NCBI GenBank assembly: GCA_003254905.1
Contig: QANU01043079.1
Span: forward strand, 62,001 to 126,000
DNA: 64,000 nucleotides
Direction: 5' to 3'
Origin: Nissolia schottii
Taxonomy: Eukaryota > Streptophyta > Magnoliopsida > Fabales > Fabaceae
Part shown: piece after piece, positions 34,431-46,500 of the stretch
How positions within the stretch are numbered: position 1 is the stretch's first letter
How the letters are laid out: each line of letters begins with the position of its first letter
Made by a program: the position numbers and the translations under genes
The notes under the pieces: model-generated
What the model was told of the DNA's origin: nothing
What the model saw: the letters and a program-made list of their open reading frames with translations, nothing else
The model's database searches: none

Positions 34431-37400
34431 TATTGAATTGAAGGGGGTTGGTTACAAAAGATTTTCGTATTTAATGCCAAATGCCACGCGATGCCTACTA
34501 TTCTTTTCTTTCCTACACGTACACATATAATATACTTATCTTTTTTTTTTTTCTTTTTCGTATTGTTAAACAAAAATTAATTTTGATACAATCATAGTAT
34601 GTATTAATAAAATCTTACTAAAGTAAGATTTTTTTATGCAGGGAATATAATGGTTAAATATTTTTATTTATTTATTTATATGATAATATATAATAAGTTA
34701 ACAATGTAAGTTTTTTGTTTTTTCCATTATTATTAGAACATTTTTTTTTTTAAATTTGGTTCATCGATCATAATATAAAGTCGTTGTATTTGTACAAGAA
34801 TGAATGTATTCATTCATATTCCTTAAATAAGAGCCAACCTAAATAAAAACAAGTTCTAAAATAAGAAGTGGGTTGCTGATGTTGGGTTTTAAAATAGGGT
34901 TTTGTTGACGATGGTTAACGAATTAAAAAAAAATGCTAACAAATATATTTAGAGCAATTGTAAGATATATAAAGTAAAAAATATTTTATTGTATAGTAAA
35001 TTTTTTTAATTTATAAAGTATTAGATATATTGAAAATAATTAAATATTTTTACTTTAAACTTCTTAATATATTATTGATCAAAGACAATTCACAAGAGAT
35101 CATAAATAAAATATATAATTAATTAATACTTAGTATTATAAAATTATTTTGTATAAGTTTAATTGTTATGTATGGGATGTAAAAAAAATAATACAATCAT
35201 ACAATTATATATTATCATATCAATAAATATAAATCTCATTTACAATATCTCAAAAATATATAATTAAATGATAATGTAAAACTCTTTTATATTCAAAAGC
35301 ACATCACAATTAAACTCATTTCATATTGACAAAGAAAAATACGTACGACTCAATAAAAAAAAATGTTTTTCAGAATTCTTAACGGAATGCCTGAAAATTA
35401 GGAAAAGAGAATACCGTTCAAAACTTCAAATCATCTAAACTGCGACCCTGAGATTGTCGTTTCTTCATGTTAGTTCTCTTCCACTCGTGCAAGCAAGAAT
35501 AAGATTGAGAGTAGTTTTATTACTTGGCTATCATAACCAGCATGGTAATTCCCAATCCATATTTCTTACTTTTAAAAAAATTGGAATATTTGCCATTCTT
35601 TATGTCCACTTATAAATATATGTTTCAAAAATTTTCGCAAATCATTTGTCTTGTAAGAATGTTTTATTTCATCTTTATTTTATCTCTTTAACTAAATTTA
35701 ATATTTGTAATTGATAAAAAGGAAAAATAATTTAATAAAGTTGATTTTATTTATATCTGAGTTGATTTAATATATATCCTAATGCTTGTGAAAAACCTCA
35801 AAATATGCTTATAATTTACTTGAGTATAGTATTGTGTATTGTTGTGTGATGTGAGACATGTTCTCTTCCCATGGCCTTGGTGCGTATCCTCTTCTCTACA
35901 ACAACAGAGAATGAACATAAATATTTTTCCTCATTATGAATCCTCTTACATTTATTGCGTACACTTAACTTTTGAACCACTACTTTGTATCCTGTCGTTG
36001 CCGCATAACTTCACCGACATCCCAGTCGTATGTATAATCAAGCAAAATAGCAGAAAAACCAAACTATCGAGTTATTCGAAAATTGGATAATCAATTATGC
36101 GTATAAACCTCTTAACAATTGTTTGTTAAAATAAATAAAACCCATTTAATTTAACCATAGCACATACCACTTTTTTTCTTTGTAGTAGTAGTACACAAAT
36201 TACCAAAACAGAAAGCTTGTGAGTGTTGTTTAACTCACTTAGTCCCATATGCCAGCCATACATTTGTATGCAAAATAAGTATCCTATAATGTCTGAATTT
36301 ATGGATGATTGATGACGACAAAGGCTCACATAACAGAACACAGGCCAGCATATGATGAATGACCCGGTACCATTACAAAACGGGTACGGCATATGTGTAA
36401 GCATCAAATAAAGATTGGCATTGAATGCCTTTCTGTATCTGGACCTAAGTGTTCAACCATGAATGTAAATGCAACTCAAATCTGATTCACCAATTCCCAT
36501 TCCCCAACCACAACAATAGCGTGCGTGTCACAAACACTTATATTACATTAGAAATTTTCTAGAAATCAATTAATTTACACATATTTAAATAAAATGTTTA
36601 AGTATTTAGATTAAATTGTCCTTCAATTAGTTAGAGAAATTATTATGAAAAATTATAATATAATTAATAAAAAGTAAAAAGTTGACAATAAATAAATGTA
36701 TAATTGAAATAATAATAATTAATATTATTTTTAATTTAATTAAATAATAATTAATTTTTGACAAAATTTTAGATAAAATGTAACATTTAAGAGAGAATGT
36801 AGTATAATCATATTCCTTCACATATGTTTAATAAGAATTCAATTGTTATGTGTTATCATTACTAAGTCAAGCCCAAAAGTTTACTTAGTTTTATTTAGAT
36901 TATTAAATTTAACTCCATGTCATTTTTTAGTTAAATTTGAGTTATACTTCAAATTAACTTATCCTGAGCTAAAGTCATATAATTGTTTTAAAATTTATAT
37001 ATCTTTTCATAATTAGTGATAAATGATTAGAATTTTGCGCTTTAATAATAATCTTTACAAAACACAATGTTATTTTGAATTGATATAATTTATTTTATAA
37101 TATGTATGATAAAATATCTCCTAAATTTAGTTTATCAAACATAAAACTTACTATTTGTGATGTCTAAATTTTACTATGTTATTTAATTAAATATTGCTCG
37201 GTAGAAGTGTGTCCTCGAGAACATTTAACTGACCAAGTAACCATAAGCTGCTGGATGGACCAAATCCCACTTTTCATAATTATGTAACATAACCTGAAAA
37301 CCTCTCAGTAGGTAGTAAGACGATGTTAACAGTTAATTAATGCACTTTTTGGTGCTCCAAATCAAAATGTTTCATCACTGAAACACTTGTGTCAGCTGCC

Positions 37401-38430
37401 CTAACAAACTAACCGAAACCTCAAAGGGGGAGGAAAAAATGGGGAATTTGTGTTTTTTTTGGAGTGTTAAAGTGTGAATGAACAATAAATGAGGTCACTA
37501 GGCGCGTATGCTGTCGTGTAGACTCCGTGATATATCCCTTCGAGGCTGCAATTGCATTGCATTAGCTCATCATCCATTCTGAATTCTCTGATCGATGCAC
37601 ATAAAATCTTAATCTTGTAGAATACGAAAACAGGACTCTCTGACACACCACTTTCTCATTGCCCTTCACATCTTCCTTCCTATCTCGTTTTTGCAATGCA
37701 TCCCATCCCATCAGTACTATCAAAACATTAGAAACTTAATTTATAAATTTATTTTTATTAATCACATTTAAATTTTTTTTATTTTATTATTAAAAATATT
37801 AAATGAATAAGTTTATTTGTAGATTAATTAATTAAGTTTTTTTAAACATGCTCTTTTCAACACATGATCTTTATATTTTCTTAAAAATTGATTCTCAACT
37901 TACTCTATATATTGAATAAATAAAAAGTAGCTACATATAATATTTTAAAATCTTAAAAAAGTAATAATAATTCTTTACTTAGAGTATATACTATCGTTCT
38001 TTTCACACCCGATTGTTAGTTTCCGTTTCTCTGACATTTTACAATAACATAAAAGGAAAGAAAAGATATATGCAGGAAAGAAGATACCTAGGGGATTTAT
38101 GCTAGTTTGCATCTAAGGTTAAAAAATGCAGTACATAAAGAAATACGAATAGACATGGAGATACACAATACAAAACAAGACAAGCCATTTTATAAGTCAA
38201 AAAAGAAAAAGAAAAAGAAGAAGAAGAAGAAGAAAGCCAGAAATATGTACTATTATATACTTGCTAAATCCCTATACCATATATAATAAATACATGGTGA
38301 CAGTGAGAGGAGAGGAATATAAATATATATATATATATATATATGTAATTAATTGAAGTCAAGTCATACACTATTTTTTTTTATTATTATTATTACCAAA
38401 ATGATGGGAGTCTAACTCTTCCCTTTGAAG
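34431..38430. other. AT-rich intergenic DNA with no recognised gene
   Basis: About 4 kb of very AT-rich sequence. There is an AAG run near 38210-38235 and an (AT)n run near 38326-38344, just beyond the 3' end of the EPFL gene. Open frames are short and unconvincing. Confidence 0.5.
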
Positions 38431-39038
38431 TCAAGGATTGAAGAAGTAGTCCCCACACTTGCACTTCCAACTCATGGGCTTGTAGTTAGAAAGGTCATCT
38501 CCTCTTGAGTTGTAAGTAATGGCTGCTCCTGAATAATGGCTTCCATGGCTTTGAACTCTAGGAGGTGTAACCGGCACTTGAACCGCTTCACAGTGGCCGC
38601 AGTTTCTGCATCTTCCTTCACACTTGGGAGGCCTTGACCCTATCACCCTTACCTTAGCCACAAGCACATATCCCTGCTCCTTTTACAAATTATATTTAGA
38701 TACATTAATTTAACAACAACGTTACTTACGGCATAGAAAGAATTCACTTCATGGTTCTTGATTTTATTGTACCTTAGAAACTTGAATGGGATTGGAAACT
38801 GCCCTTCCTGCATGCATGTTACATACAAACACAAATAAAGAATAAGCAAAAAAAATAGATAAAGGCTTAATTAGGAGGAGTGATAATAAGTAAATAGTGG
38901 TTTACCTTCAGCAATGAATAGAGGATGGGAGGAGGAGAATAAAGGAGGAGAGGAAGCAAAGAGAATGAGGCAGTAGTATGTGATGAATAACGTTTGTCTA
39001 TATTTGTGCCAACAGGCGCTAATTCGAGTGCTGCTCAT
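38431..39038 (-). CDS. EPFL2: EPFL2-like secreted cysteine-rich signalling peptide, 3 exons
   Basis: Exons, in transcript order, are 39038-38906, 38807-38773 (only 35 bases) and 38673-38431, giving 136 residues. The N-terminus has a signal peptide core (TLFITYYCLILFASSPPLFS) and a likely processing zone ending IAEGRAVSNPIQ. The C-terminal mature domain runs RVIGSRPPKCEGRCRNCGHC, EAVQVPVTPP, RGDDLSNYKPMSWKCKCGDY, FFNP, with six cysteines in the EPF/EPFL pattern. The loop between Cys4 and Cys5 is long and the motif SNYKPMSWKCKCG is that of EPFL2. In Arabidopsis, EPFL2 acts in the apoplast on ERECTA-family receptor kinases in leaf-margin and ovule patterning; the same role here is inferred. Start and small exon were set by phase and splice sites. 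Confidence 0.88.
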
Positions 39039-39645
39039 CTTCTAAGAGGGACTGCAGAAGAATGGCAGTGTGTATGTGTAAGTTAAAACTAGTAAGGAGC
39101 TTGGTGGAAGGGTGAGTGAATGAATGAATGAATGAATGAGTGAACGAACGAACGAATGGATAGTGGTAGCTAAGTAGAAAGAGAGAGGTGGCAGTGAAAG
39201 GGGGTGAAATTTCTGAAAAAGGTGTCCCAAGATGGGGTCACGCTATTGAATGCGAGGTGATAACCCGTTTTACCCTCCTTTTTTAATTATTTCCCCATCA
39301 GTTGATAAATTTGGACGGCAAAAAGGTTGATTTTCAATTTTGGATGTTGAAAGATCACAAATACTTTTATTGTGGTCTTCATCTATCGTGTTTGAAATAT
39401 ATATTCTTGATCACACCCGTACGTATGGTAGTAGTAGCTGGGCACCTCGTTTAAAGAGCCTCCAAAAACAACTAGTTGAATGATTTCGAACTAAGATGTG
39501 AGAGCATAGCGGGGAGGGATTCAAAAGTCAGGCACATTAGCTAAGTTACGAACATGAGAATACGAGAGAAAAACCAAAAACAGAGAACGGAGTTCGAAGA
39601 AAACGAGTATGATGACAACTTCATTGGTTTCCCTCTTTTATTTTT
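39039..39645. promoter_or_regulatory. Presumed EPFL promoter and leader with (GAAT)n-type repeats
   Basis: Upstream of the EPFL ATG, about 39110-39157 carries GAAT repeated and then GAAC repeated. No TATA box was identified with confidence. The last nine bases (39637-39645, TTTATTTTT) are the left target duplication of the adjacent Mutator-like element. Confidence 0.45.
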
Positions 39646-40275
39646 GGGTTAATTATGTTTTTGGTCCCTGTAAAATTTGAAAGTTTGATTTTAGTCCCTG
39701 CATAAAAGTTTTAGTCTCTGCAAAATTGTAAAATTAGGTTTTAGTCTGTGGGGTGGGTGAGAGTTGACTGTGCTGACGTGGCGCTGACGTGNNNNNNNNN
39801 NNNNNNNNNNNNNNNNNNNNNNNNNNNNNNNNNNNNNNNNNNNNNNNNNNNNNNNNNNNNNNNNNNNNNNNNNNNNNNNNNNNNNNNNNNNNNNNNNNNN
39901 NNNNNNNNNNNNNNNNNNNNNNNNNNNNNNNNNNNNNNNNNNNNNNNNNNNNNNNNNNNNNNNNNNNNNNNNNNNNNNNNNNNNNNNNNNNNNNNNNNNN
40001 NNNNNNNNNNNNNNNNNNNNNNNNNNNNNNNNNNNNNNNNNNNNNNNNGGGTGGGGTCAGAATTGGGTTTGGGACATGGGTCTGGGTTGAGTTTTGGGTT
40101 ATGCCACATGGCATCTCACGTGGCGCACCGCGTCAGCGCTTCGTCAACTCGGTCAACCCTCACCCCACCCCAGGGACTAAAACCTAATTTTACAATTTTG
40201 CAAGGACTAAAACTTTTATGCATGGACTAAAACCAAACTTTCAAATTTTACAGGGACCAAAAATATAATTAACCC
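39646..40275. mobile_element. Mutator-like non-autonomous element, copy 1 (contains a gap)
   Basis: The left end GGGTTAATTATGTTTTTGGT and right end (...CAAAAATATAATTAACCC) are long inverted repeats. TTTATTTTT occurs at 39637-39645 and again at 40276-40284, a perfect 9-bp target duplication typical of the Mutator superfamily. The middle is interrupted by N from 39792 to 40048, so real length and contents are unknown. The visible arms share GGTCCCTGTAAAATTTGAAA and related phrases with the copy at 42139. Any open frame across the N run is an artefact. Confidence 0.9.
39792..40048. other. Assembly gap (N run) inside Mutator-like copy 1
   Basis: 257 N. The gap sits between two inverted arms, so the assembler probably failed on the repeat. 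Its true size is unknown. Confidence 0.99.
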
Positions 40276-40284
40276 TTTATTTTT

Positions 40285-41018
40285 TTAGTACAAGTGTAGT
40301 GGTTCTCAAACATTCAATTTTTTTTCTAAACGTTTCTAGGAGAGAAAAAGCACACTAACCAGTGACACATTTAGAAAATTTAAGTTGTGTGACCTAAATT
40401 ATATAAGTATAATAAATTTTTATTTTAATGTGAGTGCAATGTTAATTAATTAGTGGAGGCAAGATTCATTATCAAACAAGTACAAAACTCTCAATATATT
40501 CATATTTTAGTTTTAGTGAAAAATTTACAAATTTCAGTTGGGGCAAATGCCCCCCACAATTCAATACATGCACGATGCATCTTTCAGCAATAATATGTGA
40601 TGGCAATTAAAAGAAGTGTATTATTTATATACTATTTCATTTTAAACATTCACAATATCTCACTCACCCAATACATAAGACTCGCTGCACTTTTTTACTT
40701 TATTTTTTTCCTTTTTCCACAAGGTGTATAATGTCTTTTCAACTTTTGATGTACAAATATCATCTTTTCAGTTGAAATGAACAACTTTAAAATAATTACA
40801 TACACAATAGTTTGAAATCCATGGTGAGTCTTATCATGATAGACCACACACTTTTATGTGGATGAATCTTATTTCAGTTTTTCCAGTGTTATGCTAGATT
40901 ATGGCACTTAAAAAATGTTAATCTTTATATGATGAGGATTATATATTCATCACAATACTTTATAATTACACACAAAATTCTCTTAAAATAAATTCTCAAT
41001 TGATAAGGTATCCAAACT
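40285..41018. other. AT-rich spacer with no recognised gene
   Basis: Sequence between Mutator-like copy 1 and the Tourist-like MITE. Nothing coding was recognised. Confidence 0.5.
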
Positions 41019-41021
41019 TAA

Positions 41022-41361
41022 GGCTATGTTGGGGAGAATGAAAATGGAGAGAGTGATAAGGAGTGAAATGGGGAGTCACACTAAGTAACCGTTGTTTGAA
41101 ATTCATTCAAGAGGAGAGAGAAAAATGATCATGGAGGGATACCTTATGCTTCCATCGCCTCTCAAAACCCCCCACAATTGATGTCCCTCCTAAATGAGGG
41201 TCAAAGAAGGATTGTCTCACAATTGTCCATTCCATACCTTCTTAAATTTGTTTTACATCCAAATAAGAGTGTCTTATTAATGTCTCTTCCCTGCTTATCT
41301 CTCCCTTAGAATCCATTAATAACCATGTCCTTCCATCATTTAAAAACATTCAAACATAGCC
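41022..41361. mobile_element. Tourist/Harbinger-like MITE, 340 bp
   Basis: The ends GGCTATGTTGGG and CAAACATAGCC are inverted. TAA flanks both sides (41019-41021 and 41362-41364), the 3-bp duplication typical of PIF/Harbinger elements. There is no coding capacity. Confidence 0.75.
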
Positions 41362-41364
41362 TAA

Positions 41365-42129
41365 GAGCCGGGACAAGAATGCATACATAGCTTGGTAGAT
41401 TTTGTTACTACGGCGAGCATAGGAAACATTAATAATGCATCTCCTTTCCACTGTGGTCTTAGTCATCATCAACTCCGTCTCTTTTGTTACGCAAAGATGT
41501 TGGAATGGTGGGTCAGTTAGCTGCTACATAGCTTATTTGAAAAGCTTGACTAGTCTAAGAAATAGTAAGGACCCACTGAATTCCACCGCCGTTTACTATT
41601 AGTCATCATGTGCCACTGCTTGCTTTCACTACGAACAGCAAATAACAGGTAGAAGATGAGGAGAATCTATAATGTATCCCATAGATACCCTTTTTCATGC
41701 ATTCTCTAAATTTACCACTTCACAATCACGGGTGAATGTCATAAATGGAGTGCATATATTCATTAATGACATTTAATATTAACTACATATACTATAAAGC
41801 ATAAGTTGTAAAAGGAAAATGATGCCAACCTTTGAGCTTTGTTGTCTTGCAACTTTTAAGCTTTATACCATTTAAAAGTTAAACATAAATTATCTTCTTT
41901 TTTTTCGCATTAGGGATAACCCAACTATTATTCCACATAATCATCTCAGTTAGTTATATACATTTATAGTCAGTTAAGTTAGTTATCCGTAATTAGTTGG
42001 TGACCACTTGTATATAAATTCAATCCTTACATTCAATGACACGACAAATTGAATTCTCTCATTTCTGAATTACATTTCCTCTCTATCATTAGTGCAGAAA
42101 ATGAGTCATCAAGGGATACAAAAATGTAA
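41365..42129. other. Spacer with no recognised gene
   Basis: AT-rich DNA between the Tourist-like MITE and Mutator-like copy 2. I see no gene or further element. Confidence 0.5.
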
Positions 42130-42138
42130 TTTAAATTT

Positions 42139-43221
42139 GGGTTAATTATGCTTTTAGTCCCTGTAAAATTTGAAAGTTTGGTTTTAGTCCCTGTATGAAA
42201 GTTTTAGTCCCTGCGAAAATTGAAAGTTTGTTTTTACTCTCTGAAGTTGGATGAGAGTTTGATTGTGCTGACGTGGCCGCTAATGGCGCTAACGCGGCAT
42301 GCCACATAGGATGTCACGTGGCATAACCCAAAATAATAAAACCTGACCCATACCCGAATTGCCCACCCAACCTGACCCGGATTTAATTTAAAAAAAAATA
42401 CAAACAACCCCCTTTACCAGCCCCCTTACCCGTACCCCCACCCCATCCTCTCATCTCTCTCTCAAGCCCCACCCACCCCACCCCATCGTTGTCTCTCCCC
42501 GCTGCTCCTCTCCGTCGCCATCGTCCTCCTTGCCTCGTCGCCTCGCAACCTCTGCTCGCGTTGCTCGCCTCACTGCTTCCTCCTTGCCTCGGCCCAGATC
42601 CAAGCTCCGGCCGGCAACCTCGCGACCTCTGCTCGCGTGCTCATCGTGTCGCCTCTGCCTTCCTCCTCGCCTCGGCCTAGATCCGCCTCTCTTTTCCTCT
42701 CGCGAGGCTTCCCAGATCTGCTCGTTTGCGTCTCACGGCTTACCACCAGGTCCGCCCTGTGTTCCTTGTGGCTAGCGTTTCTTCTCCGCGCATCCGCCTG
42801 CCGCCAGCACCACCGTCGTTCGCCCGACAGCTTGCATTGCTATTGTTGTTGTTTTTTGCTTTGCTGGGTTTCTCATTGGTGGGGTGGGGTGACGGCGGCG
42901 ATGGGGTGGGTGGGGTTACGGAGAGAGATGAGAGGAGACAGATGGTGGGGTGGGTGGGGTTAGAGAGAAAGATGAGAGAAGAGAGAAGCTGGGGTTAAGG
43001 GAAATTTTATTTTTAAATTTAAATCAAACTGAGTTGGGTCATGGGTAAAATTTCAAAATTTTGGGTTATGCCACGTGGGAGGGGCCACGTCAGCGTAGTC
43101 AACTCCCATCCAGCTCCAGGGGCTAAAAACAAACTTTCAATTTTTGCAGGGACTAAAACTTTTATACAGGGACTAAAACCAAACTTTCAAATTTTACAAG
43201 GACTAAAAACATAATTAAGCC
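42139..43221. mobile_element. Mutator-like element, copy 2, 1083 bp, GC-rich core
   Basis: Ends are GGGTTAATTATGCTTTTAGT on the left and, reverse-complemented, GGCTTAATTATG on the right. TTTAAATTT flanks both sides (42130-42138 and 43222-43230), a perfect 9-bp target duplication. The inverted arms are long: inner blocks near 42452-42487 (CTCATCTCTCTCTCAAGCCC) pair with blocks near 42940-42985. The core at about 42485-42840 is strikingly rich in C and G and in CpG, with overlapping open frames but no recognised transposase. It could be a captured host fragment (Pack-MULE type) or simply family-specific filler. Confidence 0.9.
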
Positions 43222-43230
43222 TTTAAATTT

Positions 43231-43577
43231 TAACCCACGATATAAAGTATTCGATTTTACTTGAGGTGAGATTTCCACATAATCTGATCACTAAAACAGG
43301 AGAAAAGGAAAAGAAAACAAAGCTTTTTGTTTCTATTGATATTAAAAAATCAATTTATAAGTTACAGAAGAGCCAAAATTTATTGTACAATGATACACCC
43401 CACTCTAGTAATCTACCTTTGATGTTGCCCTACTTCTGTTATCTAAGCCTTCTTCTTCCGGTCTGCAAAAGGTGAGGTGGGTTGGAAAGTCCACAATCAC
43501 CCCCCTTTCTCCTATCTCTCAATTGAAAAAATTGGCATTACCCTGCCCCAATTAGGAGAGGGCAATATGGGAAAATT
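43231..43577. other. Spacer next to the hydrolase gene 3' end
   Basis: This is probably the 3' untranslated region of the minus-strand hydrolase plus spacer. No other feature was seen. Confidence 0.5.
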
Positions 43578-46500
43578 CTATAACTGAAAGTTATCAACCA
43601 TATGTTGGACCACATCTGCTCCATTAGAATTGAGGCAGTAAGTACTCACCTGCACATAAAACAAAATTGAAGCACGCATAATGTTGTTAAGACTTGAGAC
43701 AACTGGTATTTTATAGTATGCCACCCTATCACTGTAGATTGTCAAAAGATACAGAAAATAATGTGATCTTGTAAGACCAAATGGTCCTGCTAGTGTTTAA
43801 ATTTTTCTTTTTATCTAGAGTATCCCTCACTCGACAAGTGAGAGACTAATGTTATGAGGGACGGTCAAGTGCACAAGTTGGCATGACCCCTCCTAACGGT
43901 GTTTTTTTCATGCACAATTACATGTTAATTTTGAAGTCGAATCCAGGATTACATGCCTAAAGGACTCGAGCTAAATGGGATTTTGACTTGCCTGAATGGT
44001 GCTATGCGCGAGAAACTTCTGGATAGTACCCTTGAAGCTCACATCAACACGATCCCAGCTCAATGTTGTTAAGCATCTGATCATTTCCTCTGCAAATTGT
44101 TGTTACACAACCATATTTTAGTAATGAATGATCCAAAGTATAAATAATCACTTCTTCATAATTTAGAAATATAGAATGCATATATGATTCTCAAGGTTCT
44201 TAATCATTAGAATTTAGAAGACACTCTAAGTGGATCTAAGTGCCCTCATAAATACATCTGACAACTCAGTTCTGACAAAATTACTGTTTGTCTAGCAATT
44301 TTATCATCAACATGTACAAGATGAAGTTCATCCATTTAGAAAGGCCAAAAAATACCTTCCATGTGATGTTTACCGGATCCACTATTAGCCACTTCGGGTT
44401 CAGTAGGAAATTCCTCAGGAACTGAATTGGAATTTGCTCTCTCAACATTTACAACATGGCGGTAACTCTCGTGTCTCGAAAGAAGCTGGCGCTGAACAAA
44501 AACACTAGTCAGATCATACAATTTACATATATATATAATGTATTACTGTGCCGCAGGAGCTTAATTGTTATTAATTAGTAAGTAATTACCTTTGGAAGCT
44601 CGTTTCTGCGCCTTATAGATGACGTACACCATCCAACAAGCTCTATTTAATAGTCAAGTTGTTCAGTTAACAATGTAAGCACTAAGGATACAAAGAGTGA
44701 TAAGAAAATACCGAATATGGTATAGATTTTAGTGAATAAAACAAAAAAGGATACTGTCATTACGAACATTTGCATAGACAACGCGGCGTTTGAAGGACCG
44801 CAAAGCAGACCTGTAGAAAAAGAAAGAGATGTAATGTAATCAGTTGTTTGTTCATGACTGACAAAAGTCATGAATCATGATCAGTTAAATACATTTTTGG
44901 AAACCAATTGCTTATTTTTTAAAAAGCTGTCTCAGAAAGCTTTTGATCATAAGTTGTTTTGAACTCAAACCAAACATTCACTACGTCGCAAGAACTTGAT
45001 CTATCCAAACTGTGACTCTTACATGAACTTAAGGTCTTCAGAGTCATGAACCATTTGAAGAAGAAGAGGAGGCTTTCCTTTGGAACCATCAGTTAAGAAC
45101 AGATGTTTTCCTGTTTTACCAAAAACCCCAGCAACACGAGCTGTTGCTTTCTCCGCAAGGCGAAATCCACAGAACATTGGAACCTGAAGTGTGCCAAATT
45201 GCAAAAACATAACATGTTATGAAGCCGATATATGCACTAGGATGCAGCACACTGCTATTTAATCACGCATAGTAAAGCACTCAAATCATGTCATTAGTGA
45301 TGGAGTGAAGAAGAAATGGTCGAAACCACCGGCATCTGAAATTTATTGGACCTCAACTAGTTCAACTTGAGCCTAATCAGTCCACTATAGAGGTTAAGTT
45401 ATCTCAGGCCATGATTTTGTGAAGCTGCGAAAGAATTACCTGCTTATGCATTCTAGAACCAAGGTGCGGCGTCGCAGAGGTAATGAAATTTATGGGCTCC
45501 AGTCCTGCAATTTTGCCTTCATATTTGCTCCTATCATGACATTCTTGATCTGAATTATGAATTTCACTATGTCCATTTCCATTCTCATGAGAAAGTTCCA
45601 TTGCCATGTCTCTCCCATAGAGCTTGGCTATTGCATACCTTGCAACCAAGCCACCCAAAGAGTGACCTACAAATGAAATTCTCTTAACACTCGGGTGACG
45701 TTTTATAACCGATACAACCTGAGAAAAAAAGGGGAAGACGCAAGAAAAAAAAATGGTCTTTAATCTTTCTGAGTTTGATGCAACTGAGTTGAAGCCAAAT
45801 TAAAATCTCATATTGAATGGAGGAAGCCACAACAGAAAATGCAGTTGCAATGAAGTAGTGAGAAGATAAATACTTTGAATGTCAAAGATATAATAAACAT
45901 ACCTCCTTTGCTAATCTATCTCCCATTACATCAACACCATCAAATGTCAACATTCTGGAATTACTTTCACTGCCTGCATTGCACAATGTTGATGCATTCC
46001 ATTAAATTATGGAAGACAGTTTAGCTGTGAAAAAAATGCAATAGAGAATAGCATGAAGATATAGTTTAAACTGCACAATAGTGGCTCCTAAGAGCTAAGA
46101 AACAAATTTCACCAATCATAAAAGAAGTCAACCAGCAGTAATTGGCTCAGATATGTGGTTACTTCATAATGAAAATAATAAGGGACACAGAGTATGGTTT
46201 CAACCAAAATCTACATATTAAAGGTCCATTAGATTGTATCATAGTTAAGCCTCTCTTACATACTATTTATTACCAAAAATTCTTAAGAACCATAATTATT
46301 CCACTTCCCTCACCTATCCCGTCTGCAGTTTTCTTTTTCAGCCAGAGGATTTCTTGGATAGGCACAAAAACTAAGAATTTTCATTTAGGCATACACACAA
46401 AAAATGTGGGTCTCACTTATGTGACAGTTTGCATAATATATCCCTAGTGTTACAAGTCTATATTCAAAAATATCAAAGTAAAATCCTAAAGAACATAAAC

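Noticed and set aside
39734-40230. Open frames running across the N run
   Set aside because: They exist only because N has no stop codons; the flanks are transposon arms.
42489-42998. Ser/Pro/Leu-rich frames as a host gene
   Set aside because: They are wholly inside a Mutator-like element with intact target duplications. Capture is possible, but a functional gene is not supported.
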